NCBI GenBank assembly: GCA_002238505.1
Contig: MPMM01000004.1
Coordinates: 62,001 to 126,000, forward strand
Direction: 5' to 3'
From: SAR202 cluster bacterium bin22
GTDB taxonomy: Bacteria > Chloroflexota > Dehalococcoidia > Lucifugimonadales > UBA3495
DNA: 64,000 nucleotides
Under the pieces are notes generated by a model. It saw nothing but the letters and a program-made list of their open reading frames with translations. It did no database searches and was not told the origin of the DNA. Positions within the stretch are counted from its first letter, which is position 1. Each line of letters opens with the position of its first letter. Shown one piece after another: positions 52,931 through 61,681 of this stretch. The translations under genes and the position numbers were made by a program.

Positions 52931-52951
52931 GTCGCCTTCCTTGTTAGCTGC

Positions 52952-53851
52952 TTACAAGTTGCGCTGCTTGGGGTCCAGTCTGTCCCGCAGCCAGTCGCCC
53001 ATCAGGTTAAGCGACAACACCACCAGTGAGATGGCAACACCGGGGAAGAAAGAAACCCACCAGGCGGTTACCACCAGTTCCCGTCCGGTGGCCACCATCA
53101 GACCCCAGGCGGGAGTGGGCCTCGGAATGCCCGCTCCCAGGAAGCTCAGGCTCGCCTCCAGCAGAATCACGAAACCTACCTGCAGGGTCGCCAGCACGAT
53201 AATCGAGTTCACCACGTTGGGGAAGATGTGACGCACGATTATGCGGAAGTCCGATGATCCCGCCACCTTTGCCCGACCGACGAAGTCCTGGTTCTTGATG
53301 GCCAGCACCTCTCCCCGGACCTGCCTGGCGTACCGCGACCAGAGGATGACGCAGATGACGAAAATCACCACGCCGAAGCTGGGGCCCCTGGCCGCCACGA
53401 TGGCCAGGGCTAACAGAATTGCTGGTATTGAGAGGGCAATATCCACCGCCCTCATGATCAGCATGTCGGAACGGCCCCCAAAGTACCCGGCAACCAGCCC
53501 CAAACCCACGCCGACCACTCCGCTAATGGCAATTACCGTCATCGAAACCATCAGCACGTACTTGGCGCCGTGGATAATGCGGCTCAGAATGTCTCGTCCC
53601 TGCTTGTCGGTTCCCAGCAGGTACTTGGTCGATCCCCCTTCCTGCCACGCCGGTGGTGTCAAGCGCTCGGCAAACTGCCCCCTCGTCGGATGGTGGGGCG
53701 CCACCGCATTGGCAAAGAAGGCGGGTATAACCAGTATTACCAGTATTACCACCATGGGGATTAGTGGGAGGCGTCGCGCTTCCTGAACAAAGTTACCTAT
53801 ACTACTTGGCGAATACCAGGCAGGTTTTCGCGCTGGCGCAGTAATTTGCAT
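52952..53851 (-). CDS. ABC transporter permease, DppC/OppC type
   Basis: 299 residues, six membrane helices. The periplasmic N-terminal segment [17 protein letters not shown] and [18 protein letters not shown] are the OppC signature; the EAA loop is [25 protein letters not shown], and the C-terminal [16 protein letters not shown] is diagnostic. It follows the DppB-type gene by 91 bp. The usual ATP-binding subunits are not in the window. Confidence 0.95.
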   Translation of the reverse strand: MQITAPARKPAWYSPSSIGNFVQEARRLPLIPMVVILVILVIPAFFANAVAPHHPTRGQFAERLTPPAWQEGGSTKYLLGTDKQGRDILSRIIHGAKYVLMVSMTVIAISGVVGVGLGLVAGYFGGRSDMLIMRAVDIALSIPAILLALAIVAARGPSFGVVIFVICVILWSRYARQVRGEVLAIKNQDFVGRAKVAGSSDFRIIVRHIFPNVVNSIIVLATLQVGFVILLEASLSFLGAGIPRPTPAWGLMVATGRELVVTAWWVSFFPGVAISLVVLSLNLMGDWLRDRLDPKQRNL

Positions 53852-53942
53852 CGTTGTCCACTCCTGATCATTTGGCGGGAACGGTGGCCCCAGGCACCGG
53901 AAATGCCTTCCGGGCCGCCGCCGCCTGGCTTATCTAGCTTGC

Positions 53943-54860
53943 TTAGTAACGAATCCTGGGGTCCAGGTAAGCATAAAGTACGTCCACTACCAGGTTGGCC
54001 AGGATGTAGATTCCAGCAAAGGTGATTACCACAGCCTGGACTACCGGATAGTCGCGGGCGTTGATGGCCTGAATGGCCAGCAGACCCGTGCCGGGGTAGG
54101 TGAACACGCTTTCCGTAATTACCGCGCCGGTCATCAACTGCCCCGCCACGATACCAAAGAAAGTCAGGGGAGGAATGGCCGCGTTCTTCAACGCGTGCTT
54201 CCAGACCACTTTCAACTCAAGAATGCCCTTGATTCGGGCCAGCTTAATGTACTCCGTGTCCAGCACTTCCAGCATGGCGGAACGCACCAGGCGCATCATC
54301 GCCGCCACCTGGAACCAGCCCAGGGTAATAGCCGGCAAAATCAGGTTCTTCCCCCCTCCTCGACCCGAGGTGGGGAACAGGTCCAGCTGCACGGCGAACA
54401 GGAAAATCAGAACTATGCCCAGCCAGAAGGGTGGCAGTGACTGGCCGGCTAGGGCAATCACCTTCCCTATATAGTCAAAGATAGTGTCCTTCTTGACCGC
54501 CGATAACACGCCCACTGGCACCGCAATAAGGATGCTGATACCCATGGCAATGGCTGCCAGCTGAAGGGTGGCAGGGAAGCGCTGTACCACCAGGCCGATG
54601 GCGGTCTGATCCGACCAGTTTATGGACTGCCCGAAGTCGCCCCGCAATGCGTTGCCAACAAATTTCAGATATTGAACCGGCAGTGGCTGGTCCAGTCCCA
54701 GGGACCGTTCCAGCGCCTTCTCCTGTGCGGGACCCGCATCGGCCGGCAGGAACACGTCCACGGGATTGCCGCTGAGGCGCGCCAGTGCAAAGACAATGAC
54801 GCTGACTATGAACAGCACAACCAGTGCGTAAAAGCACCTGATCAGGATAAACCGTTGCAT
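53943..54860 (-). CDS. ABC transporter permease, DppB/OppB type
   Basis: 305 residues, six membrane helices. RFILIRCFYALVVLFIVSVIVFALARLSGNPVDVF, GLDQPLPVQYLKFVGNALRGDFGQSI and the EAA loop TEYIKLARIKGILELKVVWKHALKNAAIP are typical; ESVFTYPGTGLLAIQAINARDYPVVQ completes the family pattern. The ATG at 54860 is preceded by GAGG and AAAGG; the longer frame upstream is unrelated. It heads the permease operon whose binding protein is probably the lipoprotein at 48231. Confidence 0.95.
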   Translation of the reverse strand: MQRFILIRCFYALVVLFIVSVIVFALARLSGNPVDVFLPADAGPAQEKALERSLGLDQPLPVQYLKFVGNALRGDFGQSINWSDQTAIGLVVQRFPATLQLAAIAMGISILIAVPVGVLSAVKKDTIFDYIGKVIALAGQSLPPFWLGIVLIFLFAVQLDLFPTSGRGGGKNLILPAITLGWFQVAAMMRLVRSAMLEVLDTEYIKLARIKGILELKVVWKHALKNAAIPPLTFFGIVAGQLMTGAVITESVFTYPGTGLLAIQAINARDYPVVQAVVITFAGIYILANLVVDVLYAYLDPRIRY

Positions 54861-55320
54861 ACCTTTAACCTCGTTGAGAGTACCCTGCCCTGCTTCGGCC
54901 CGTGCCCGTCCCCGTTTGTTGGTGGTCGCCAGAACCGCTCTTCGCCGCTCACCGCCTGGTCCGGTCACCGCCAGTTAATGAACCCTTGGCGCTGAATAGC
55001 AGGCTGGAATTGCGGCGACTGCCAATTGCAATAGCCCCTGCTTCTTGCTGCTAAATTTTAGCCAAATATATGCCATCGTCAAGGTAGTGTCAACGAACCA
55101 GGTATCCTCGAAAGTTTCTGTTTTCTGCCACTGCCACCGGGGAATTGACGGGCCAGGTGTTGGTGTTCTGCCAGCCGAGGCCCGGGGCCCTGCATTTCCC
55201 GTTCACTCTCCCTGTAATTTCGTTCGTTGCGCCCGGATACGAGGGCATCTCGGCTATCCGCATTGCGCCGACTCTTCCCTTTGTCCCGCGATAGCCTAGG
55301 GACCGTTAATCCAGTGCCCG
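54861..55320. other. Upstream region of the permease operon, no gene
   Basis: No coding frame, RNA gene or clear promoter could be supported. An AT-rich stretch near 55045-55075 (AAATTTTAGCCAAATATATG) may hold the minus-strand promoter of the permease operon. Confidence 0.4.
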
Positions 55321-55322
55321 GG

Positions 55323-55450
55323 TCTGTCGATTATTTGGTAGAGTCTCTTCCTCCGTTCGCCCTGAGCCCGTCGAAGGGCCGCCCGGGCCGGAATGGTTCT
55401 CCAAGCTCACCACGAACGGACTGGAGGAGTTGTCACCGACAATCGAAAGA
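55323..55450. repeat. Family 4 repeat, copy 3 (diverged)
   Basis: 128 bp from CTGTCGATTATTTGG to CCGACAATCGAAAGA, with an insertion GGCCG in the middle compared with the copy at 52596. Confidence 0.8.
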
Positions 55451-55713
55451 CCCAGAGTCGAGTGCCCCAGAACGAAAGGGTGCGAACCACTCCAGGTACC
55501 CAGTGGATACCCGAAATCTCATCCAATGCCGGCGATAATCCATCGAAAGGACTATGCGCCCAGCCGAGCGGAAAACCTTCGGTCGAAATGTGGGCATGGC
55601 CAAAACTGCCGTCAATTGGTTCGGAAACACTAACAAATGTATCGGCAGATAAGGTAATATTATGTAAAAGTCAGGTTATAGCTATGCCCCCGATTTCTCT
55701 ATTTGGCGCATAA

Positions 55714-55743
55714 TTGGACGCAATCTGTAGTCCGTGTTACAAT
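55714..55743 (+). promoter_or_regulatory. Sigma-70-type promoter of the tubulin-like gene
   Basis: TTGGAC (55714-55719) and TACAAT (55738-55743), 18-bp spacing. The gene starts at 55887; the leader of about 130 nt contains a 29-codon open frame (55769-55858) that is not supported by homology. Confidence 0.65.
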
Positions 55744-55886
55744 CGCTTGTGTTAATGTAAGAGTTATTATGTCGGGTAATTGGGCATCAAAGGTAGGGAT
55801 GAGTGCAGGCGGGGTTGGTTGCCCAGATGGCGATTCAATGGCCGCGCAGCTTGTATAACTGTCTCTTTGAGGAGTAGGAGTTTGAT

Positions 55887-57161
55887 ATGAAGCTAGTTGT
55901 CGTTGGGACGGGTCAAGGCGGTTCAAACATCGCTGATGAATTCGTCGCCCTGGGGCAGTGGGTGTGGACGAACCGGAGGGTGCGAATTTTCACCGGCACC
56001 GAGGCAGACCCAATCGCCAAGGGCGTCTTCGCAGTGAATTTGGGTGCAGGAGACCTCTACGGTCTCGAGCACATTCCGCAGACAGATGACCACACTATTC
56101 TCCTGGGTACTACCGACGAATTCCGGGGCAGAGGCGCCGGTAAAGTCAATGCCGACGGCGCGGAACAGGCTCGTCGCGACTCTCGGAAGATTGTCGCCAC
56201 CATTCGTGATCACGGGGACGTTTACTCCGCTGACGCTATCCTGGTTATCGCCACCACCGCCGGTGGCACCGGTTCCGGATCTGTCGGTGTCATTGTTGAC
56301 CTGCTGAAGGAAGAGTTCAAAAAGCCCGTGTACGCCATGCTGGTTCTGCCTTTTGAGAACCAGTACGACGAGCCGGACAGCGTTATCAACACCGCCACCT
56401 GTCTTAAGAAGATCCTGGAAAACTCCAAGGCCGACGCGGTGTTCCTGGTGGACAACCAGAAGTTCGCCCGCAAGCAGGACGCCATGGGCGTCAACTTTGC
56501 CACCATTAACCGGAAGATCGCCGATTCCTTTATGGATATCCTGTGCGTTGGTGAAGAAACCGACCGCCGGTTCATCGGCGAGGTACTGGACGCCAACGAC
56601 GTCATCCGAATCCTCAAGGGCCCCACTGTCATCGGCGTGAGCCACGCTGCTCTTCCCATGAGCCGGAAGCCTCGCACCAACAGCGGCGGCCTCTTTGGTC
56701 GACTGCGCGGCACTGAGCGTCAGCAGCAGCACTTCTCCGTGTCCAAGGCCCAGATCGAGCGCGCCCAGACGGTAGTCACCCAGGCTCTGGCCGAGTTGTC
56801 CCTGGACTGCGAGTACATCGAGGAAGGCAAGGTCCTCTACGACGCGCAGCACGTGCTGGGCCTCTTCAGCGGCCCCGCCGTCGAAGCCACCGAGGAAATT
56901 GTTGAAATGATGGACAATACCTTTTCGGAACTGGTCCCCGGGGCCGGTCGCCGCAAGGGTACCTACCCGGGCCGCACTTCCGACACCATCAGCGTGACCG
57001 CCATCGTGGCCAACATTGGTGAGGGCAAGGCGATGGACCGCATTGAGTGGTTCTATCGCGAGGCCGCCAACATGATGAACACCTCCCGCGACCGGCGGGA
57101 AGGCCGCGGCCGGCGCTGGGAAGACATCTCCAAGCTGTCTGACGCACTCCCCAACCTTTAA
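55887..57161 (+). CDS. Tubulin/FtsZ-superfamily GTPase, CetZ-like
   Basis: 424 residues. The GTPase core shows GTGQGGSN (7-14), a CetZ-like DLYGLEHIPQTDDHTILLG, GRGAGKVNADGAEQARRD, the tubulin signature AGGTGSGS (125-132) and KPVYAMLVLPFENQYDEPDSV. FtsZ has GGGTGTG at this site. The C-terminal part (280-424) is helical and lacks the FtsZ tail peptide. Tubulin-superfamily GTPases form GTP-dependent filaments in division or cell shape; CetZ proteins control shape in haloarchaea. GAGGAGTAGGAG precedes the ATG. The next gene encodes a membrane-anchored protein, a likely partner. Whether this is a divergent FtsZ or a second tubulin cannot be told from this window. Confidence 0.85.
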   Translation: MKLVVVGTGQGGSNIADEFVALGQWVWTNRRVRIFTGTEADPIAKGVFAVNLGAGDLYGLEHIPQTDDHTILLGTTDEFRGRGAGKVNADGAEQARRDSRKIVATIRDHGDVYSADAILVIATTAGGTGSGSVGVIVDLLKEEFKKPVYAMLVLPFENQYDEPDSVINTATCLKKILENSKADAVFLVDNQKFARKQDAMGVNFATINRKIADSFMDILCVGEETDRRFIGEVLDANDVIRILKGPTVIGVSHAALPMSRKPRTNSGGLFGRLRGTERQQQHFSVSKAQIERAQTVVTQALAELSLDCEYIEEGKVLYDAQHVLGLFSGPAVEATEEIVEMMDNTFSELVPGAGRRKGTYPGRTSDTISVTAIVANIGEGKAMDRIEWFYREAANMMNTSRDRREGRGRRWEDISKLSDALPNL

Positions 57162-57177
57162 TGCATTGAAACGAATA

Positions 57178-57222
57178 CCGGCCCTGACGACTAATCGGGG
57201 CCGGTGACGCACCGATTTTTTG
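57178..57222 (+). promoter_or_regulatory. Overlapping hairpins with T-run between the tubulin-like and membrane protein genes
   Basis: ACCGGCCC (57178-57185) pairs with GGGCCGGT (57199-57206). The end of this stem also forms CGGTG-acg-CACCG (57203-57215), followed by ATTTTTT. The two hairpins share bases and exclude each other, as in an attenuator. The T-run runs directly into the ribosome site GGAGG of the next gene. Partial termination would lower expression of that gene. Confidence 0.5.
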
Positions 57223-57231
57223 GAGGCAAAA

Positions 57232-58050
57232 TTGAGAATCTCAAGAATGCCGGAGTATCGTGGTGGCTCCGGTTCTCCCATGGTATTGATTCTGGTCCTT
57301 CTCGCCGTTTTGATTGTCGCCGGGGTCGTGTTGTACCTGCTCCTGGGCAGCAACCCCGTTAGTCCCGCGCCCATTGAACCCGAACCTGTGGCCGCGCCGG
57401 TAGTGCCCATTGCCCCGCCTCCCCAGCCTGTTGAACAGCCAGTGCAGGAGACTCCGCAGACTGGCCCCGAAGACGTACCCCAGATGGGTCCGCAACCTTT
57501 CCAGCCTCCGGAAGTTCTCTACGGCGAAGTTCTGTCGGATGGCTTTGTAGATCTGCAGATCGTCGGCGGCGGAATCGTCCGAACTTTCTATACCTTCCAG
57601 GTGGATACCAGCACCCAGAACATCGTGCTGTTCTTTGCCCTCTATGACCCCAGTGGAATGGCCATCAGCCGTTCCATGGTGGTCGAGGATTACAGCCCGT
57701 CCGAGTTGATTGACAATGCCCAGCTTACGGTTTACTACCCGGATGCTCCGGCCACCGTTATCCGTTTCGACAAGGAAGCTGGCACCGTGCAGTCCAGCCA
57801 GTTCTACACGACCCAGCCCCATGGCCCTGGTCTGTTCTCGTCCCAGATGAGGATAGCCTTGATCAAGCAGAACCTTCCTCTGGTGAACAGCGACGGCGCC
57901 ATCGCAGCCGCCATGCAGCTTGACCCCACGGGCGTCGCTGACTTGTCCGGCTATCAGGTAACCATTCAGGACCCCGCAACTACCCAGTCTGGCCTCGACG
58001 AAGTCCAGGCCATCATCGACCAGTTGGAGAGCCGACGCCCCAGGTCGTAG
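57232..58050 (+). CDS. Single-pass membrane protein with proline-rich linker, unknown function
   Basis: 272 residues. A short positively charged N-terminus (MRISRMPEYR) precedes one membrane helix, PMVLILVLLAVLIVAGVVLY (about 16-38). A Pro/Glu/Val-rich linker (41-90, EPEPVAAPVVPIAPPPQP) follows and then a predicted beta-rich outer domain (95-272) without a family I recognise. The TTG at 57232 is preferred over one at 57220 because GGAGG lies five bases before it. Co-transcribed with the tubulin-like gene, it may anchor or sense for that filament (inference). Confidence 0.75.
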   Translation: MRISRMPEYRGGSGSPMVLILVLLAVLIVAGVVLYLLLGSNPVSPAPIEPEPVAAPVVPIAPPPQPVEQPVQETPQTGPEDVPQMGPQPFQPPEVLYGEVLSDGFVDLQIVGGGIVRTFYTFQVDTSTQNIVLFFALYDPSGMAISRSMVVEDYSPSELIDNAQLTVYYPDAPATVIRFDKEAGTVQSSQFYTTQPHGPGLFSSQMRIALIKQNLPLVNSDGAIAAAMQLDPTGVADLSGYQVTIQDPATTQSGLDEVQAIIDQLESRRPRS

Positions 58051-58085
58051 GAACTCCCGCTTCTGTCAAATACGGGCAAAAACAA

Positions 58086-58119
58086 TTACGCCGCGCTTTG
58101 AAGCGCGGCGTAACTTTTT
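58086..58119 (+). terminator. Strong Rho-independent terminator (likely bidirectional)
   Basis: TTACGCCGCGCTT (58086-58098) pairs with AAGCGCGGCGTAA (58101-58113), followed by CTTTTTC; the other strand has GTTTTTG in the same place. It lies between the convergent membrane protein and panB genes and can end both transcripts. Confidence 0.92.
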
Positions 58120-58143
58120 CTCGCATAGCCTGGCCTGGCGTTA

Positions 58144-58980
58144 TCAAATGTCCTCGAGTCCCTCCAGTATGCTCTCATCCATTGTGAAGCTCTCCTTCGC
58201 CGTCGGAAAGCTCCCGTCTCTTACCTCACTGGAATACTGGACAAAGGCCTCCTTGATCACCGGACCCAGGCTGGCGTACTGCCTGGCGTGGCGGGGCACA
58301 AAGTCGGTGAAAAGCCCCAGCATGTCATGCAGCACCTGGACCTGTCCGTCGCATCCCGCCCCGGCCCCAATCCCGATGGTAGGAATCTTCAGCCGCTTGG
58401 TAATCAACTGGGCCAGCGGGGAAGGCACCAGTTCCAGTACCACCGCGTAAGCTCCAGCCTCTTCCAGCGCCACCGCGTCTCGCAGTATTTGCCGGGCCTG
58501 CTCCAGGTTGCGCCCGCGAACCCGGTAACCCCCAAAGGCATTCACCGACTGGGGCGTAACCCCGATGTGGCCCATCACTGGTATGTCGCAGTCCACGATT
58601 CGCCGGACGGTGGATGCCACATTCGTGCCGCCTTCCAGCTTCACGGTGTGGGCCCCGCCCTCCTGAAGCAGTTTTGCGGCGTTCCGCAGGGCCTCCGCCG
58701 GCTCCACCTGGTACGTCATGAACGGCAGGTCAGCCACTATCAGAGACGACTTGTTTCCCCGGGCAACCATCCTCGTGTGGCGAATAATGTCGTCCAGGGT
58801 AACCGGTATGGTCGAGTCGTACCCCATTACCACCATCCCCAGGCTGTCCCCCACCAGCACTACCGGAATTTCCGCGGCGTCCGCCAGAATGCCGGTGGTG
58901 TAGTCGTAGGCGGTGATCATGGGGATCTTTTCGCCCCGTTCCTTCATCTCGGTCAACTGACTGACGGTGACTTTCGCCAT
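58144..58980 (-). CDS. panB: 3-methyl-2-oxobutanoate hydroxymethyltransferase
   Basis: 278 residues. PanB transfers a hydroxymethyl group from methylene-tetrahydrofolate to 2-ketoisovalerate, making ketopantoate for pantothenate and CoA. Signature sequences: ITAYDYTTGILADAA, VGDSLGMVVMGYDSTIPVTLDD with the metal Asp, VADLPFMTY, VKLEGG, GHIGVTPQSVNAFGGYRVRG, and IPTIGIGAGAGCDGQVQVLHDMLG. It is the last gene of a three-gene minus-strand operon; panC is not in the window. Confidence 0.96.
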   Translation of the reverse strand: MAKVTVSQLTEMKERGEKIPMITAYDYTTGILADAAEIPVVLVGDSLGMVVMGYDSTIPVTLDDIIRHTRMVARGNKSSLIVADLPFMTYQVEPAEALRNAAKLLQEGGAHTVKLEGGTNVASTVRRIVDCDIPVMGHIGVTPQSVNAFGGYRVRGRNLEQARQILRDAVALEEAGAYAVVLELVPSPLAQLITKRLKIPTIGIGAGAGCDGQVQVLHDMLGLFTDFVPRHARQYASLGPVIKEAFVQYSSEVRDGSFPTAKESFTMDESILEGLEDI

Positions 58981-58997
58981 GCCTGTTACCTCATTTC

Positions 58998-59921
58998 CTA
59001 AGGGTTATCCCGAAACTGAAAAGAACCCAGCCCCGCCAGCTTTCCCAGGACACTCCGCGCTCCTTCAGTCCCCAGTCCCAACTGGCACGCCAGGGGGATG
59101 GAAAGCAGGGTAAGGTGCGAATATAGCCCGGCTGCCTCAGGGCTGCTGCCGGCAAGGGCATCCATGTGCTGCATTACTGTTGCAACGTCCCCGCGCACCA
59201 GGGGCCCGGTGACGCTGGATTCAACACCCAGCCGCTCCACGTTCTCCAGGGTTGCTTTGGAAAGGCTGGCAACGGCCTGGCCTGCCTGTTCTTCGGAGAA
59301 GCCCGCCGCCTGCAGCGCCTCCAGCGCCGTCTGGAGCAATGTCACCATATACCCGCAGCTCAGAATCGCCGCCGCATGATAAAGCGGTCGGTCCTCATCG
59401 GTTACGGCCACCGTGGTCCCCTGCAATTTCTCCGCAAACCCCGCCAGAAACTGGGCCAGGTCACCGTCAGCGGCCAGGCTGAACGCAACGCCCTTCAACC
59501 GCTCCACCGCCTCTTCCGGCCCCGAAATTCCGGCAAACGTCTGGAACGGGTGGAACGCCCCCGTGGCTGCTCCCTGCTCGGCCGCTGCCTGCAGAATGTC
59601 TCTGCCCGACGCCCCGCAGCAGTGGACAACCTCTTGACCTTCCCTCCAGCGAACCCCCGCCGCAATCGATGCAATGGCCGAATCCGGCGTCGTAACAAAT
59701 ACGAGGTCAGTCACGTCCGCAACGGCCTGCGGGGAAGCCACGGCCTGGCATCCCTCAATCCCGTCAGCCAGGGCCCGGGCCGACGCCGGGGTGCGGCTGG
59801 CAACCGCGCTTACGTCATAACCCAGCCGGTGCAGGGCCAGCGCGAGACCTGACCCCACGGCTCCGGCCCCAACAAAGCCGATTCTTCGAGCCTGGCCTTC
59901 AGCCTTCACGTTCAAGCTCAC
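58998..59921 (-). CDS. Rossmann-like and DUF2520 domain oxidoreductase
   Basis: 307 residues. IGFVGAGAVGSGLALALHRLGY at the N-terminus is a NAD(P)-binding loop of the 6-phosphogluconate dehydrogenase-like type; AVASRTPASARALA follows. The C-terminal DUF2520 half has GAFHPFQTFAGIS and the conserved YHAAAILSCGYMVTLLQTALEAL. Placed between a P1 peptidase and panB, it may supply the ketopantoate reductase step (PanE-like), but DUF2520 proteins have no settled function. The GTG at 59921 overlaps the preceding gene by 23 bp. Confidence 0.85.
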   Translation of the reverse strand: MSLNVKAEGQARRIGFVGAGAVGSGLALALHRLGYDVSAVASRTPASARALADGIEGCQAVASPQAVADVTDLVFVTTPDSAIASIAAGVRWREGQEVVHCCGASGRDILQAAAEQGAATGAFHPFQTFAGISGPEEAVERLKGVAFSLAADGDLAQFLAGFAEKLQGTTVAVTDEDRPLYHAAAILSCGYMVTLLQTALEALQAAGFSEEQAGQAVASLSKATLENVERLGVESSVTGPLVRGDVATVMQHMDALAGSSPEAAGLYSHLTLLSIPLACQLGLGTEGARSVLGKLAGLGSFQFRDNP

Positions 59922-60885
59922 TGACTGCCGGTATTCCCCCCAGCCCGGTGGCAGTGGTAACCGCTCGCATTACTGCCCGGGCAGTCACCTCCACTGCTGC
60001 CGTGCCAATGGTGGTCAAGTCCCCCGGCGGATCGCGGTGATTGCTGGCCATGACGAACATCGTGTCCCCGTCTCTTGGCGTGTGGCACGGCCGAATAGTC
60101 AGCGCCAGCCCGTCGTGGCTTAACCGGGCCAGCCAGTTGGCCTCTTCCTTGGTCAGCGTGGCGTCGGTGGCTACCACCCCAATGGTCGTGTTGCCCATGG
60201 TCGGTGGCAGTTCCGCTTCAGCCTGCGATTCTCCCAGCAGCAATGCCTGTACCGAAGGAACAAATCCCGGGCCCGAACTGCGCCTGGGGCCCGCCACGAC
60301 CTCACCGGTCTGGTGGTCCACCACGTCGCCCACGGCGTTAACTGCAATCAGCGCCGCCACCGTGTTGCCGTCGGGCAGGGTTACCGCCGCGCTGCCAATA
60401 CCCCCCTTAATGGCCCGTTCCGGCCCCAGGAGTTTGCCCACCGTTGCTCCGGTTCCTGCCCCGATTGAACCCTCCGGCACTGCTTCGGCATTGGCGGAGA
60501 CGGCAGCGGCATACCCGTCGTCCGGTCCTGGCCTGACCTTGTTGGTTATCATATTCAAATCGAAGAGAATTGTGGCCGCGACTATGGGCACTATTGCCGC
60601 TCCAACCCGGACTCCAATGCCCTGCTCTTCCAGGTATCGCATTGCGCCGGAGGCGGCATCCAGTCCGTATGCGCTGCCCCCGCTGAGCACAACCCCGTGG
60701 ACCCGGTCCACTCGGTGCATGGGCTGCAGCAGGTCGGTCTCCCGGGTGCCGGGCGACCCGCCCCGGACGTCCACGCCGCCCGACGCTCCCCCTCGGGCAA
60801 GGATGACCGTACAGCCTGTTCCGTTGGCCAGGTCGGTGTAGTGGCCAACCTCAAGACCGCTTACCGCAGTGAGCGTGTTGTTCAT
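59899..60885 (-). CDS. P1-family peptidase (DmpA/S58-type L-aminopeptidase/D-esterase)
   Basis: 328 residues. The Ntn-like DmpA fold is recognisable from LEVGHYTDLANGTGCTVI, VDVRGGSPGTRETDLL, GVVLSGGSAYGLDAASG, GPDDGYAAAVSANAE and KGGIGSAAVTLPDG, where Gly-Ser is the likely self-cleavage point, then ALIAVNAVGDVVD. Enzymes of this group remove N-terminal residues, including beta-alanine from beta-peptides. The ATG at 60885 gives the family start MNNTLTAVSGLEVGHYTD. Overlap with the DUF2520 gene shows they are co-translated. Confidence 0.9.
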   Translation of the reverse strand: MNNTLTAVSGLEVGHYTDLANGTGCTVILARGGASGGVDVRGGSPGTRETDLLQPMHRVDRVHGVVLSGGSAYGLDAASGAMRYLEEQGIGVRVGAAIVPIVAATILFDLNMITNKVRPGPDDGYAAAVSANAEAVPEGSIGAGTGATVGKLLGPERAIKGGIGSAAVTLPDGNTVAALIAVNAVGDVVDHQTGEVVAGPRRSSGPGFVPSVQALLLGESQAEAELPPTMGNTTIGVVATDATLTKEEANWLARLSHDGLALTIRPCHTPRDGDTMFVMASNHRDPPGDLTTIGTAAVEVTARAVMRAVTTATGLGGIPAVSELEREG

Positions 60886-60940
60886 ACTCTGCCATCGTCC
60901 ATCTGCATGGAAAGGCCGGGACTGGCCGGTGGACAAAAAT

Positions 60941-60969
60941 AAAGCCGCGCCAGACTATGGCGCAGCTTT
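60941..60969 (-). terminator. Hairpin with T-run upstream of the P1 peptidase operon
   Basis: AAAGCCGCGCCA (60941-60952) pairs with TGGCGCAGCTTT (60958-60969) with one mismatch; on the minus strand TATTTTTG follows. It sits 56 bp before the P1 peptidase start, so it is either a leader attenuator or the end of a transcript coming from upstream. Confidence 0.6.
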
Positions 60970-61681
60970 TCGGCTGTCTTCAATCGGGACATTCAATTTT
61001 GGCCGTCTCGGTCAACACAGGATCCCAGCGGCCCACCGTGCCTGGAAAAAGTCTGCCGGTCAAACCGGCCGCTAACCCCCGCTACGGGTGGATTGCAAAG
61101 GGCAGTTTACGGGCAGCAAAAACAGGTGTCAAGCCAAAACCCTGCCCCCAGGACAATCGCGTTTTTGATTCAGCCTAAAGCTGGCGGACCACCGTGGGGC
61201 ATAAGTCATGTCGCCCTGAGCTTGCCGAATGGCCTCAAAACCTTCCTGCCGACACCCGCAAGGCACAAGCCAGTCCCCCACTGACACCACCCCCTTTCCA
61301 CCCTGGATAACCTACCCCTACCATCAAGGGACAATACCAAGCATCCCCCCTCTCCCTATGGGAGAGGGGCCGGGGGTGAGGGCTTCCCGTCACCGGGCAA
61401 GCTGGGCAATGGCGGACTACCCTCTCATAAACCTGTCACCCACCCCCACTCCCCAGCTACAAAACAACCGGAGATGACGGGAAATGAAAGGGAAAACAAA
61501 AAACGATAAGACACGTCGCCCCGAGCCCCAACCATGTCGCCCTGAGCTTGCCGAAGGGCCTCAAATCCTTCCCAACAGTCCGGTCGCGGGTCCGAAACCT
61601 GCTTTGCAAGATGGTATTGCGTTCGTTAATCCCTGCACAACGCCAATTTCCCTGAAGCGCGATTGCCTTGACCCCGACGCC
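60970..61681. other. Intergenic region with repeat fragments, no gene
   Basis: Fragments carrying CCTGAGCTTGCCGAA occur near 61211 and 61546, the second preceded by a single 21-bp-array-like unit at 61515. A hairpin CCCCTCTCCC / GGGAGAGGGG lies at 61350-61370. None of the short frames looks coding. Confidence 0.5.

Noticed and set aside
55769-55858. 29-codon leader peptide upstream of the tubulin-like gene
   Set aside because: ATG is in a suitable place after the promoter but there is no ribosome site and no run of regulatory codons; cannot be supported.
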